Made by a program: the position numbers and the translations under genes
NCBI GenBank assembly: GCA_037951105.1
Contig: JBAMJV010002072.1
Span: forward strand, 249,501-313,500
Direction of reading: 5' to 3'
DNA: 64,000 nucleotides
DNA from: Echinarachnius parma
Taxonomy: Eukaryota; Echinodermata; Echinoidea; Clypeasteroida; Echinarachniidae
Notes under the pieces: generated by a model
The model's database searches: none
The model's input: the letters and a program-made list of their open reading frames with translations, nothing else
Told to the model about the DNA's origin: nothing
In this document: one piece after another, positions 58,301-64,000 of the stretch
How the letters are laid out: each line of letters begins with the position of its first letter
Position numbering within the stretch: position 1 is the first letter of the stretch

Positions 58301-61300
58301 ATAGCCGGTCACACTTTTATAAGGTTTGAATTAGCAATAAATCAAATGCTAATAAACAGACCTTTTTGACAGTATTTTATTTGGGGAAAGGATGTATTCA
58401 TTACTGAAGGGTGTTGAAAAAAACATGCACGACTTGTGGGGTACTGAATACCCGATTCGTTTGCTGATAGTTTGATTCAGTGAGAGTCAATAGAGGGAAG
58501 TTTTAAAAGTGCTTCAATAGAGTACAGAAGCTATGACGTCATACAAATCTATTTTTAGAATTTTCAAATTTGAACTTCATTTTCCGAAAGAGCATCAAAA
58601 ATAATGTCCAAATACCGAAAATCAATTGAATATGATTGGACGAGATATGTTCACCCGAATGAATTTTCTGTCAATAGGCAATCAGTATTATTAGTGCTCT
58701 GGTTCATAAATTTATGGTTCATAAATTTATGAACCAGAGCACTATAACACTGATTGCCTATTGAAATGAAATTCATTCGGATGGGCATATCTCAGCCGAT
58801 ACTCATCATTATCCAATTGATTTTCGGCATTTGGACATTATTTTTCATGCTCTTTGGGAAAATGAAGTTCAAATTTGAAAATTCTAAAAATTGATTTTTG
58901 ATGACGTCACACTTCTCCACTCTATAGAGGGCCTGAGCTTAATACTACACTAGCAGCATCTTCATCAGAGACAAAACTATCATAATTGTTTTTATATAAA
59001 TGTATACTTTTCCCTGCTCTTAGGGGGTGTTGCATAAAGAGTGGCAATTAATTGAAAAGTTGTGTTTAAATTTGCAAGTCAGAAAATGCGCCTAAATGCA
59101 CAAATTCTTATTGGCTCATGTGCGTGCATTTTCTGACTTGCGATTAAACCCAACTATGTGATTAATCCGAACTCTTTATTCAACACCCCTAGGTATTTCA
59201 ACCAAGATGAAAAGCAGGTGAAAACAGAAGAACTCTCTTGTCTGTGGGAAGGGATATTCTTACCTTTGGAAGGGGGATTTATTTTGCACCTTAAAGGGAC
59301 AGTTTCCCCACCATATATTTACTTTTGATTAAGTTCTCTACACATTAAAACAGAATTTAATGGACATGTAAATACGACCAACATTGGCCCTTTGGGCAAG
59401 GACGGAGCATCATTCAAAGTCACTCGCTGTACTGGCCAATCCCATTCATCGCGTACAGCATGAAGGCTGCCATTGATGTTTATGTAGCACGGATTTGGAA
59501 TTGTTCGCTCAAAAAATGTGATGTCAAACACGAACTACTCTTTTGTGTTTGTGCACAATCCCTGCGAGCTGCGAGAGCTAACACAAAGAGCCCGAGCTTG
59601 TTAGTTCGGGTATGGCATAACATATTCGCGCAAACAATCAAAAATCCGGGTTTCAAAACGTATAATGGCAACCTCCATGCTGTACGCGATAAATGGGGTT
59701 AGCCCATACAGCGATTGACTTTTTGAATGATGCCCCTCCTTTGCTCAGAGGGCAAACGTTGGACATATTTGCATGAAATTATGTTTTAATGTGTAGAGAA
59801 CATAATCAAAAGTAAATTGTAGGTGGGGAAACTTCTCCTTTAATTTCATAATTTAGATGATAATAATTTTGTTTTTTTGCTACTGCTCCAGGTTATTTCA
59901 ACCGAGATGAGAAGCAGGTCGAAAACAAAAGAAATTCTCCTTACGGGGGAAGTACACCGCATCACTGAGGGAGGGGTCATTTAATTTGAGATCGAGGGAG
60001 CCCGGGTTATATAATGTATTTATTAATCTAGTTATTAATTTTGTAACAATTTGTTTGCTCCAGGTATTTCAACCGAGATGAGAAGCAAGTCGAGACGGAA
60101 GAGTTCTCCTTCCGAGGGAAGTACACCGCATCGCTGAGGGAGGGGTCATTTAATTTGAGATCGAGGGAGCCCGGGTTATATAATGTTTTTATTAATCTAG
60201 TTATTAATTTTGTATCAATTTGTTTGCTCCAGGTATTTCAACCGAGATGAGAAGCAAGTCGAGACGGAAGAGTTTTCCTTCCGAGGGAAGTACACCGCAT
60301 CGTTGAGGGAGGGCTCATTCGAGATGGAGGGAGACCGGGTCATCACCCTCGGAAGGAACATGTACAGCTCGGCAAAGACCGGTGAGGCCACCGTACTGGC
60401 CGACTCAACGGGCAAGACCAAGTCGAAGGCATCGGCTGAACATGTGAGTGCTTCGTCTAGGTTCTGTAATCCACGGAAAGATATAATACATTTACAGGCA
60501 TCGGCAAATCCCAACCCAATGGTTAAAAGCAGAGCTTTTGTTCAATAAAAGAAATGATTAATATGATCTTAGTTAGTTGCAAATTCAATTGATATCATTG
60601 TTTAAAATCTATGTCTTTGTTTTCTTATAGGCATCAGCAAACCCCAACCCAATGGTGAAAGCAGAGCTGAACTTGTTGGCTCATCTGATGGGTGCAGTGG
60701 ATAAGAAAACACCGGGCAAAGAGACTGATTTCAGGATTAGCATGTTCAACACGGATGAAGAGGAAGAGTAAGCCGGTTTATTTACTTATTTAAATGCAGA
60801 GCAATACATACAATTGTACTTGTTATTTAATTAACGTAAATGTAAGTTGAAGTGATCAATCAACTTTGTAAAAGTAAACCAAAATCACGTGGAGCCTTCA
60901 GTTCACATTTCCCTTGTTCCTTGTCGTTTGGCTTATGGGAGCAGAGGAATATAATGAGTTTTGATTTTTCAAATGTCTCCCTAATAATTGAATTGAAATG
61001 CATCCCGGAACGCTTTTCAATTGTCAAATAGTAAATATGGGCGAAGGTGATAAAATCTGACATTATTTTTCGCTAGGTAAACAGTGCTCTTTTTCCATGA
61101 AACTTTCGCCCATCATAGAGTGGTGAAGTGTGATGTCATAAATGATGTCATAAATATTCTTTTAATAATTTTCAAATTTGGACTTCATTTTCAGAAAGAG
61201 CATAACAAATAATGTCCAAATACCAAAAATCAAAGGAACAGGTTACATATTGGCTGAGATATACCCATCCGAATGATTTTTTTTGTCAATGGGCAATCAG

Positions 61301-62644
61301 TGTTATAGTGCACTGGTTCCTAAATTTAGGAACCAGTGTACTACATAACACTGATTGCTCATTGAAGTAAAATTCATTCGGATGGGCATATCTCAGCCAA
61401 TACGTAACCTATTCCTTTGATTTTCGGTATTTGGACATTATTTATTATGCTCTTTCTGAAAATGATTCCCAATTTGAAAATTCTAAAAAAGTGTTTTTAT
61501 GACGTCATGGCTTCTGTACTCTATTCAGAAGAATATAAAAATTGAAGTCTCAAATATCTCTTTTTGAAAAATCTTATGAAGTTTATGGATCACTTTAATG
61601 ATGATTTCAGGATGAATAGTAAGGTCTGTTTAAACGATTCAAGATTATTCCTGAAAATACTCACCCTTGAAAATAAAACTTAAGCTAAATTGTCCCTTCC
61701 GTAGCCACAGCCAAATGAACAATGTACAATCCATTTTCTTTTTTACTTCACAAGTAAAGCATGGGTGAATGGCAATATTTAAAAATGTGATGATTAAAGA
61801 ATACTTAGTCTGTTAAAACTTTACTAACTGTTCATTCTTACATTATTATTTTTTGTTCTCAGGAAATTCGCAGCATCAAGACCACCCCCAGATATGTATG
61901 ATGTGAAAGTCATTAACATAGATGCTTCTAAGGTAAGTCTCAGTTTATTTCGCCTACATTTTTGCATGTTTTTGTTTACAAATGAATTAAACTATTTTAC
62001 ACAATAATATTACATTTTATAATTTATGTTGGCATATGTACGTTTTGTATTAGCGACCATTTGTTTTAAATTTAAAGTGAAATTTAAAAGTGAATTTAAA
62101 AACTTCACATTTTTTATTAAAGGGACATAGATTTAAACATTGCAACATGCTTCTTTTTGTATCTTTTATCTTTTCACACTTGAATAAATAGAGTGGTTAT
62201 TTGAATTACAGAAGTACAGATACATTTGGAAAATACACTAAAACATTTCAGGATTGAGGTCTTGTACCATTATAAATCTGGCATTGCAACATCAACTCAA
62301 ATAAATTGAAGCCCAAGTCCTGCAAGTCGTGCAAATTCAACTTTTACATATTATATGAGAAAATGCTAAACATAATTTTGTATTACTAGAATATTAACCC
62401 GTTCAGGACTGGTCCCGAAAATACTCTGGCTTGCATGTGTCTATGGAGAATACACGTAGCAAAATCAGTCCGTCCGTAACAGGTTAAAATATTTTTCACT
62501 AATCTGTTGTGTTTTATTTATGTATTTCAGATTCAGACGAGCGAAGAGCTGAGCAGAATCATGGGAGACATGTCGATCCCAGAATCCACCGGCCCGTCAA
62601 GCAAGGGTGACGACCTCCTCGCTCTCATGGACAGTGCTTCATAG
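43203..62644 (+). CDS. OSCP1: OSCP1 (NOR1) homologue, whole gene, 9 coding exons
   Basis: Homologue of organic solute carrier partner 1, a conserved metazoan protein reported at Golgi, centrosome and cilia; molecular role unclear. Exons: 43203-43314, 46341-46495, 50582-50749, 52347-52427, 57899-58002, 60233-60443, 60631-60767, 61863-61932, 62531-62644. Phases join to 383 aa, close to the roughly 380-390 aa of vertebrate OSCP1. Recognisable blocks are NLGGEMLYILDQRLRAQNIP, ELFKPQDIYSKKAMRTVF, RLAHASIM, LRPKDVLLVTLHHMDAI, GEFQLIRQTLLGFFQDMH, VSIFLKEKVQ, NGRFVLPLGG and the C-terminal KGDDLLALMD. One oddity: joining exons 1 and 2 directly gives ARKVMHDIV, about ten residues shorter than I recall in vertebrate OSCP1 (a Trp-containing DEWTEVDRK-like stretch), so a micro-exon may be missing from this model. 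Confidence 0.93.
43776..45077. mobile_element. large inverted-repeat element in OSCP1 intron 1
   Basis: Outer arms of about 110 bp (43776-43886, 44967-45077) begin near ACGGGACCGAAAATGAAG. Next to the left arm is a near-perfect hairpin with arms of about 170 bp (43884-44265), GC-rich and CpG-rich, with a loop of about 25 bp. The stretch 44266-44966 shows no recognised gene. Flanks suggest a short TA-type target duplication, not certain. Confidence 0.75.
45078..46340. other. OSCP1 intron 1 remainder
   Basis: Two short palindromes: GCTAGTGCAGAGCGCTAGC (about 45978) and GCGGCCGCCC...GGGGCGGCCGCC (46087-46120). An expected micro-exon was not found. Confidence 0.5.
46341..46495 (+). CDS. OSCP1: OSCP1 exon 2
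   Basis: Residues 38-89: VMHDIVKTMFNPRFVGELFK to RLNTASMDK. Acceptor CTCCAG, donor GTGAGC. Confidence 0.94.
46766..47545 (+). mobile_element. GGGCAATTCCA-TIR transposon, copy B
   Basis: 780 bp in OSCP1 intron 2. Left end GGGCAATTCCACG, right end TGGAATTGCCC, 4-bp target duplication AGAG (46762-46765, 47546-47549). Motif GTCCTTCCGTTACCG at 47129 (partial), 47143, 47341 and 47520; the last abuts the right TIR. Confidence 0.88.
47665..47970. repeat. dispersed repeat, relative of 60848-61595
   Basis: Same end sequences and interior blocks (TATCTTGTTGTTTGGC, GAAGTCTCAAATATC). In OSCP1 intron 2. Confidence 0.6.
48045..50080. other. OSCP1 intron 2 filler
   Basis: Poly-C run (48301-48332), poly-G run (49387-49410), otherwise AT-rich. 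At about 49930-50008 a weak B-box-like GGGTTTGATTCC hints at an old tRNA-derived SINE. Confidence 0.5.
50105..50500 (+). pseudogene. OSCP1 exon 3 partial copy split by a MITE
   Basis: 50095-50137 matches the acceptor and first codons (TTTGAACAGTTGTATGATCT). After the insertion, 50434-50500 matches the next exon part (AGATCTTGCTGTGCCTGA, ATCAGAAGCTTCGTATTC) with deletions. Confidence 0.85.
50144..50433. mobile_element. MITE inserted in an exon 3 copy
   Basis: Ends TGGGCTGTATTTAATTCAA and TTGAAATACCGGCCCA are imperfect inverted repeats. The interior (50280-50360) matches 1120-1205. It splits the OSCP1 exon 3 remnant. Exact ends uncertain by a few bases. Confidence 0.6.
50582..50749 (+). CDS. 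OSCP1: OSCP1 exon 3
   Basis: Residues 90-145: LYDLMTMAVKYQISLCLRP to VEGVCRLLLK. Acceptor GAACAG, donor GTAGGA. A broken copy of its 5' part lies at 50105-50137 and 50434-50500. Confidence 0.94.
50758..51130. repeat. (GAT)n microsatellite
   Basis: GATGATGATG tracts with GTGGTGATG interruptions, starting about 10 bp after OSCP1 exon 3. Confidence 0.92.
51846..52261. mobile_element. T2-like MITE, family 3
   Basis: AGGGGACCACCAGGCAAAG ... GGGTGGTGGTACCCT, TTAA at 51842-51845 and 52262-52265. Near-identical to 24867-25257. In OSCP1 intron 3, just before exon 4. Confidence 0.82.
52347..52427 (+). CDS. OSCP1: OSCP1 exon 4
   Basis: Residues 146-172: TFAFVPVGEFQLIRQTLLG to FFQDMHIR. 81 nt, phase 0 at both ends. 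Acceptor ATGCAG, donor GTAAGT. Confidence 0.94.
52428..53250. other. OSCP1 intron 4 start, nothing recognised
   Basis: AT-rich without paired repeats or exon-like frames. Confidence 0.5.
53255..53560. repeat. (GT)n tracts with duplicated flank
   Basis: Several GTGTGT tracts. The flank AATTGCAATTAGAGG recurs at 53580, 53733 and, worn, 53990, showing a tandem duplication of about 170-230 bp units. Confidence 0.75.
54130..54389. repeat. dispersed repeat, GTGTCGAGCCCTG family
   Basis: Same orientation as 14290-14573; ends AGTGCTAGTGTCGAGCCCTG. In OSCP1 intron 4. Confidence 0.7.
54527..54880. mobile_element. T2-like MITE, family 2
   Basis: GTGGATCTAGTAACATTGTC ... AAAGTTACTAGATTCA with TTAA at 54523-54526 and 54881-54884. 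In OSCP1 intron 4. Confidence 0.7.
55095..55611. mobile_element. hAT-type foldback MITE
   Basis: TIR TAGTGCTGTAAC / GTTACAGCACTA and a perfect 8-bp target duplication GTGAAAAC (55087-55094, 55612-55619). Inner arms of about 110 bp (55190-55300 with 55330-55445) make a long hairpin. The empty site (GGTGAAAACATCCC) is seen in a sister exon copy near 57787. Confidence 0.9.
55662..57253 (+). mobile_element. GGGCAATTCCA-TIR transposon, copy C
   Basis: 1592 bp in OSCP1 intron 4. Left end GGGCAATTCCAAG, right end TTGGAATTGCCC, 4-bp target duplication TAAA (55658-55661, 57254-57257). Motif GTCACGCTGTTACC at 55802, 55968, 56837, 56851, 57048 and 57228, and inverted at 55987. The empty site is visible in a sister exon copy near 57812 (CTCACTAAAACAATTTTAAT). 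The interior also holds AGGTCAAAGGTCA-type repeats (56113-56137). Confidence 0.92.
57347..57454 (+). pseudogene. OSCP1 exon 5 copy b (open, intact acceptor)
   Basis: After CTGCAG it reads VSIFFKEKVQSSNGRFILPI, then about 15 residues to a TGA. The donor region is lost. Could serve as an alternative last exon; no proof. Confidence 0.8.
57537..57644 (+). pseudogene. OSCP1 exon 5 copy c (open, intact acceptor)
   Basis: After CCCGCAG it reads VSIFLKEKVQSLNGRFILPI, then about 15 residues to a TGA. Very similar to copy b (190 bp apart). No donor. Confidence 0.8.
57727..57830 (+). pseudogene. OSCP1 exon 5 copy d
   Basis: Acceptor CCCGCAG kept; an extra A in CTTAAAAAGAGAAAG shifts the frame. It shows the empty target sites of both insertions found in copy a. 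Confidence 0.85.
57899..58002 (+). CDS. OSCP1: OSCP1 exon 5
   Basis: Residues 173-206 plus a split Arg: VSIFLKEKVQSSNGRFVLP then LGGSVPYGTEIPGTI. Acceptor CTGCAG. It is preceded by four tandem partial copies between 55024 and 57800. Confidence 0.94.
58060..58312. mobile_element. MITE family D
   Basis: Ends GTGACTGGCTATAGCAAAAC and GTTTTGCTATAGCCGGTCAC; interior alignable to 31613-31856. In OSCP1 intron 5. Confidence 0.8.
58520..58922. mobile_element. Tc1/mariner-like palindromic MITE
   Basis: Near-full-length palindrome, 403 bp. GAGTACAGAAG ... CTTCTCCACTC between TA dinucleotides (58518-58519, 58923-58924). Centre near 58725 is TTCATAAATTTATGAACCAG. Contains TGACGTCA-like sites near both ends. 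Confidence 0.82.
59193..59280 (+). pseudogene. OSCP1 exon 6 copy a, worn
   Basis: Starts TATTTCAACCAAGATGAAAA after CCCTAG; homology fades within about 90 bp. Confidence 0.8.
59891..60063 (+). pseudogene. OSCP1 exon 6 copy b
   Basis: 173-bp unit: acceptor TGCTCCAG, about 105 bp of exon 5' part, then intron-like GGGTTATATAATG. One extra T and other changes break the frame. Confidence 0.85.
60064..60232 (+). pseudogene. OSCP1 exon 6 copy c
   Basis: 169-bp unit, nearly identical to the start of the real exon that follows; diverges after GAGGGGTCATTTAATTTGAG. Youngest of the three copies. Confidence 0.88.
60233..60443 (+). CDS. OSCP1: OSCP1 exon 6
   Basis: Residues 207-277: YFNRDEKQVETEEFSFRGKY, then EGSFEMEGDRVITLGRNMYS, then a Thr/Lys/Ala-rich stretch. 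Acceptor CTCCAG, donor GTGAGT. Three partial copies lie 5' at 59193, 59891 and 60064. Confidence 0.93.
60497..60547 (+). pseudogene. OSCP1 exon 7 partial copy
   Basis: TTTACAG then GCATCGGCAAATCCCAACCC; about 50 bp match the exon 7 start, with one inserted A. Confidence 0.85.
60631..60767 (+). CDS. OSCP1: OSCP1 exon 7
   Basis: Residues 278-322: ASANPNPMVKAELNLLAHLM to FNTDEEEE. Acceptor TTATAG, donor GTAAGC. A 50-bp copy of its 5' end lies at 60497-60547. Confidence 0.93.
60848..61595. repeat. dispersed repeat with AGTGATCcATcAACTT ends
   Basis: Ends GAAGTGATCAATCAACTTTG and TTTATGGATCACTTTAA. A relative lies at 47665-47970 (AAGTGATCCATCAACTTTTG ... CATGGATCACT). Interrupted by the MITE at 61118-61521. 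Confidence 0.6.
61118..61521. mobile_element. Tc1/mariner-like palindromic MITE
   Basis: Same family as 58520-58922, 404 bp, TA flanks at 61116-61117 and 61522-61523. Centre GGTTCCTAAATTTAGGAACC. Nested in a decayed repeat (60848-61595). Confidence 0.82.
61863..61932 (+). CDS. OSCP1: OSCP1 exon 8
   Basis: Residues 323-346: KFAASRPPPDMYDVKVINI to DASK. Acceptor CTCAG, donor GTAAGT. Confidence 0.93.
62531..62644 (+). CDS. OSCP1: OSCP1 exon 9 (stop)
   Basis: Residues 347-383: IQTSEELSRIMGDMS to SKGDDLLALMDSAS, the conserved C-terminus. Stop TAG at 62642-62644. AGGTCA-type direct repeats begin two bases later. Confidence 0.94.
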   Translation: MQTSEELSRIMGDMSIPESTGPSSKGDDLLALMDSAS

Positions 62645-62645
62645 T

Positions 62646-63370
62646 AGGTCAAAGGTCAAAGGTCATCATTCACCGAAGACTTTTGCTGTAGAAAATGTGT
62701 ATATTTGTGTTTGTGCCATATTGTTTTATGATCATACATGTAGGTTGACAACCATTATGCTCGTATGTGGACAGATCTTATTAGGAGGTCAAATGTCAAA
62801 GTTTATCATTCACAGAGCATGTACCGTACTGACCGGCGTAAGTTGGGGTGCGGCGCGTACGCGGCGATAGTCAAATTTTCAACTGCCAGCGCCGCGCTTG
62901 CCTGCCATCGATCTACGTGCGTTATGGATGCATTGCATTGCACAGTAGTACAGTACGGTTCGGACATTTTGATCGAGATGGTACATCGTAACTCGTAGCT
63001 TGCATGGCAGTTAAATAGCGCGATTGCGAGAAATTTTACGCGCCGCCGATTCCCTGCTTAAATTTGGCAAATTTTCCCCGCCGTTATTCCCGCTTTTTTT
63101 GTCGCCAGTTTCCCTAGTGCACTTTTCTCCCACTTTTTTTTTTTTCAATTTCAATGCTCAAAGTCGGCATGCAGCGTTTACGCGGCTGCGGCGATTCCGC
63201 CGGTCAGTACGGTATGTCAAGGGTCAAAGGTTATAATTCGCTGAAGATTTTTGTGGTCAAAAAGTCTGCACCTTTGTGTGTCTAAACGTATGTGTCATTG
63301 TTTTATATTAATTAGCATCTAGGGTGATAACCTTCTAGGTCTTTTATGGACACAAGCTTTATAGGAATGT
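62646..63370 (+). repeat. tandem blocks in the OSCP1 3' region with AGGTCA half-sites
   Basis: AGGTCAAAGGTCAAAGGTCA right after the stop codon; blocks alike in content restart at about 62790 (AGGAGGTCAAATGTCAAAG) and 63211 (GTCAAGGGTCAAAGG). The half-sites spaced by one base resemble DR1 nuclear-receptor sites. Probably 3' UTR. Confidence 0.6.
62824..63212. mobile_element. TA-target MITE in the OSCP1 3' region
   Basis: Ends CCGTACTGACCGGCG and CGCCGGTCAGTACGG between TA dinucleotides (62822-62823, 63213-63214). 389 bp, GC- and CpG-rich against an AT-rich background. Confidence 0.82.
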
Positions 63371-64000
63371 CACAGGTCAGAAATCTATCAATAGGTCTGG
63401 GTCATCATAATTCCTTGGCACAACAGAGCGAAAAAGTGACTGTTTTAGGTGTTCAAACACCTGCCTTCAAAACAGATCTGAATGAAACTAAAACACCCCC
63501 CTTGAAAAAAAATCCTGGGTATGCGGACTTTATAACAAAGTGTTTATAATCTTGTGTCATTGGATTGTAGATCATGTGCCATAAATGTAATTAAAATGTA
63601 CTATAAAAAGCGTAGCAAAGTAAATTGGACTTGAATGGTAGGATCTTGACGAAGCCCACAAAAATTTGCTTAGCTATTTTGTCTGTGCTTTACGTATTAC
63701 TTAATTTTATTTGATATGTTGCCCCTATGTTTAAATTAACTTTTATGTAAAACACAACATTCGGTGATGATTCTTTTGTAATAAATTTAGGTCTGATAAA
63801 TTGTTTTCAAAGATAAACAAACAAAGCTATAAAGTAAAAAAAGAAATGTATTTTTTAAATGGTGCCTTGGTGTTCGGAATGTAAGATGTTTATTCTAATC
63901 TCCTCTCTCATTAACTGATAAAGAAATGATTGTTTTATTAACCCCTTGACCACGGGAACCGGGTGGGTTGTGTGCAAAGTCTATGGAGATTTCAGAATCT
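63215..64000. other. downstream of OSCP1
   Basis: Possible end of the 3' UTR; AATAAA at about 63780 is a candidate poly(A) signal. The last 60 bp start a copy of the AACCCGTT mini-repeat. Confidence 0.45.

Overview
The window looks like nuclear DNA of a marine invertebrate, most likely a deuterostome such as an echinoderm. This is an inference from general character: AT-rich, intron-rich GT-AG genes, very many small DNA transposons, long poly-G/C runs and ATC, CA and GT microsatellites. No rRNA, organellar or bacterial operon features were seen. Two conserved host genes are arranged head to head. On the minus strand is a homologue of HTATSF1 (Tat-SF1, a U2 snRNP-associated splicing factor): 8 coding exons between 40519 and 18834, predicted 581 aa. 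On the plus strand is a homologue of OSCP1/NOR1: 9 coding exons between 43203 and 62644, predicted 383 aa. About 2.7 kb separates the two start codons, so they may share a divergent promoter.

Layout. 1-18.8 kb: no convincing gene; transposon debris, microsatellites, a three-copy tandem repeat, and two arrays of a 12-mer (CACAAATTGTCG) in both orientations. 18.8-40.5 kb: HTATSF1. Its introns carry a 2.16 kb palindrome broken by a TTAA-flanked insertion, two tandem tRNA-like sequences, and a young, whole-looking Ty3/Gypsy-type LTR retroelement (26041-30660, LTRs identical by eye) nested in a hAT-type MITE. 40.5-43.2 kb: a decaying array of copies of the HTATSF1 start exon. 43.2-62.6 kb: OSCP1, with large introns full of MITEs. 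62.6-64 kb: probable OSCP1 3' region, with tandem AGGTCA-like blocks and a TA-flanked insertion.

Two patterns stand out. (1) Three transposons (5539-7214, 46766-47545, 55662-57253) share TIR GGGCAATTCCA and perfect 4-bp target duplications. Their right ends carry a short motif in a conserved layout (doublet, about 190-198 bp, single, 179-180 bp, terminal copy next to the TIR), yet the motif sequence differs between elements as if replaced in concert. (2) In both host genes, six exons are preceded by decaying tandem copies. Each copy contains the 3' splice site plus the 5' part of the exon and always lies 5' of the working exon. Several transposon insertions can be checked against empty sites inside this window, because they landed in one member of a duplication.
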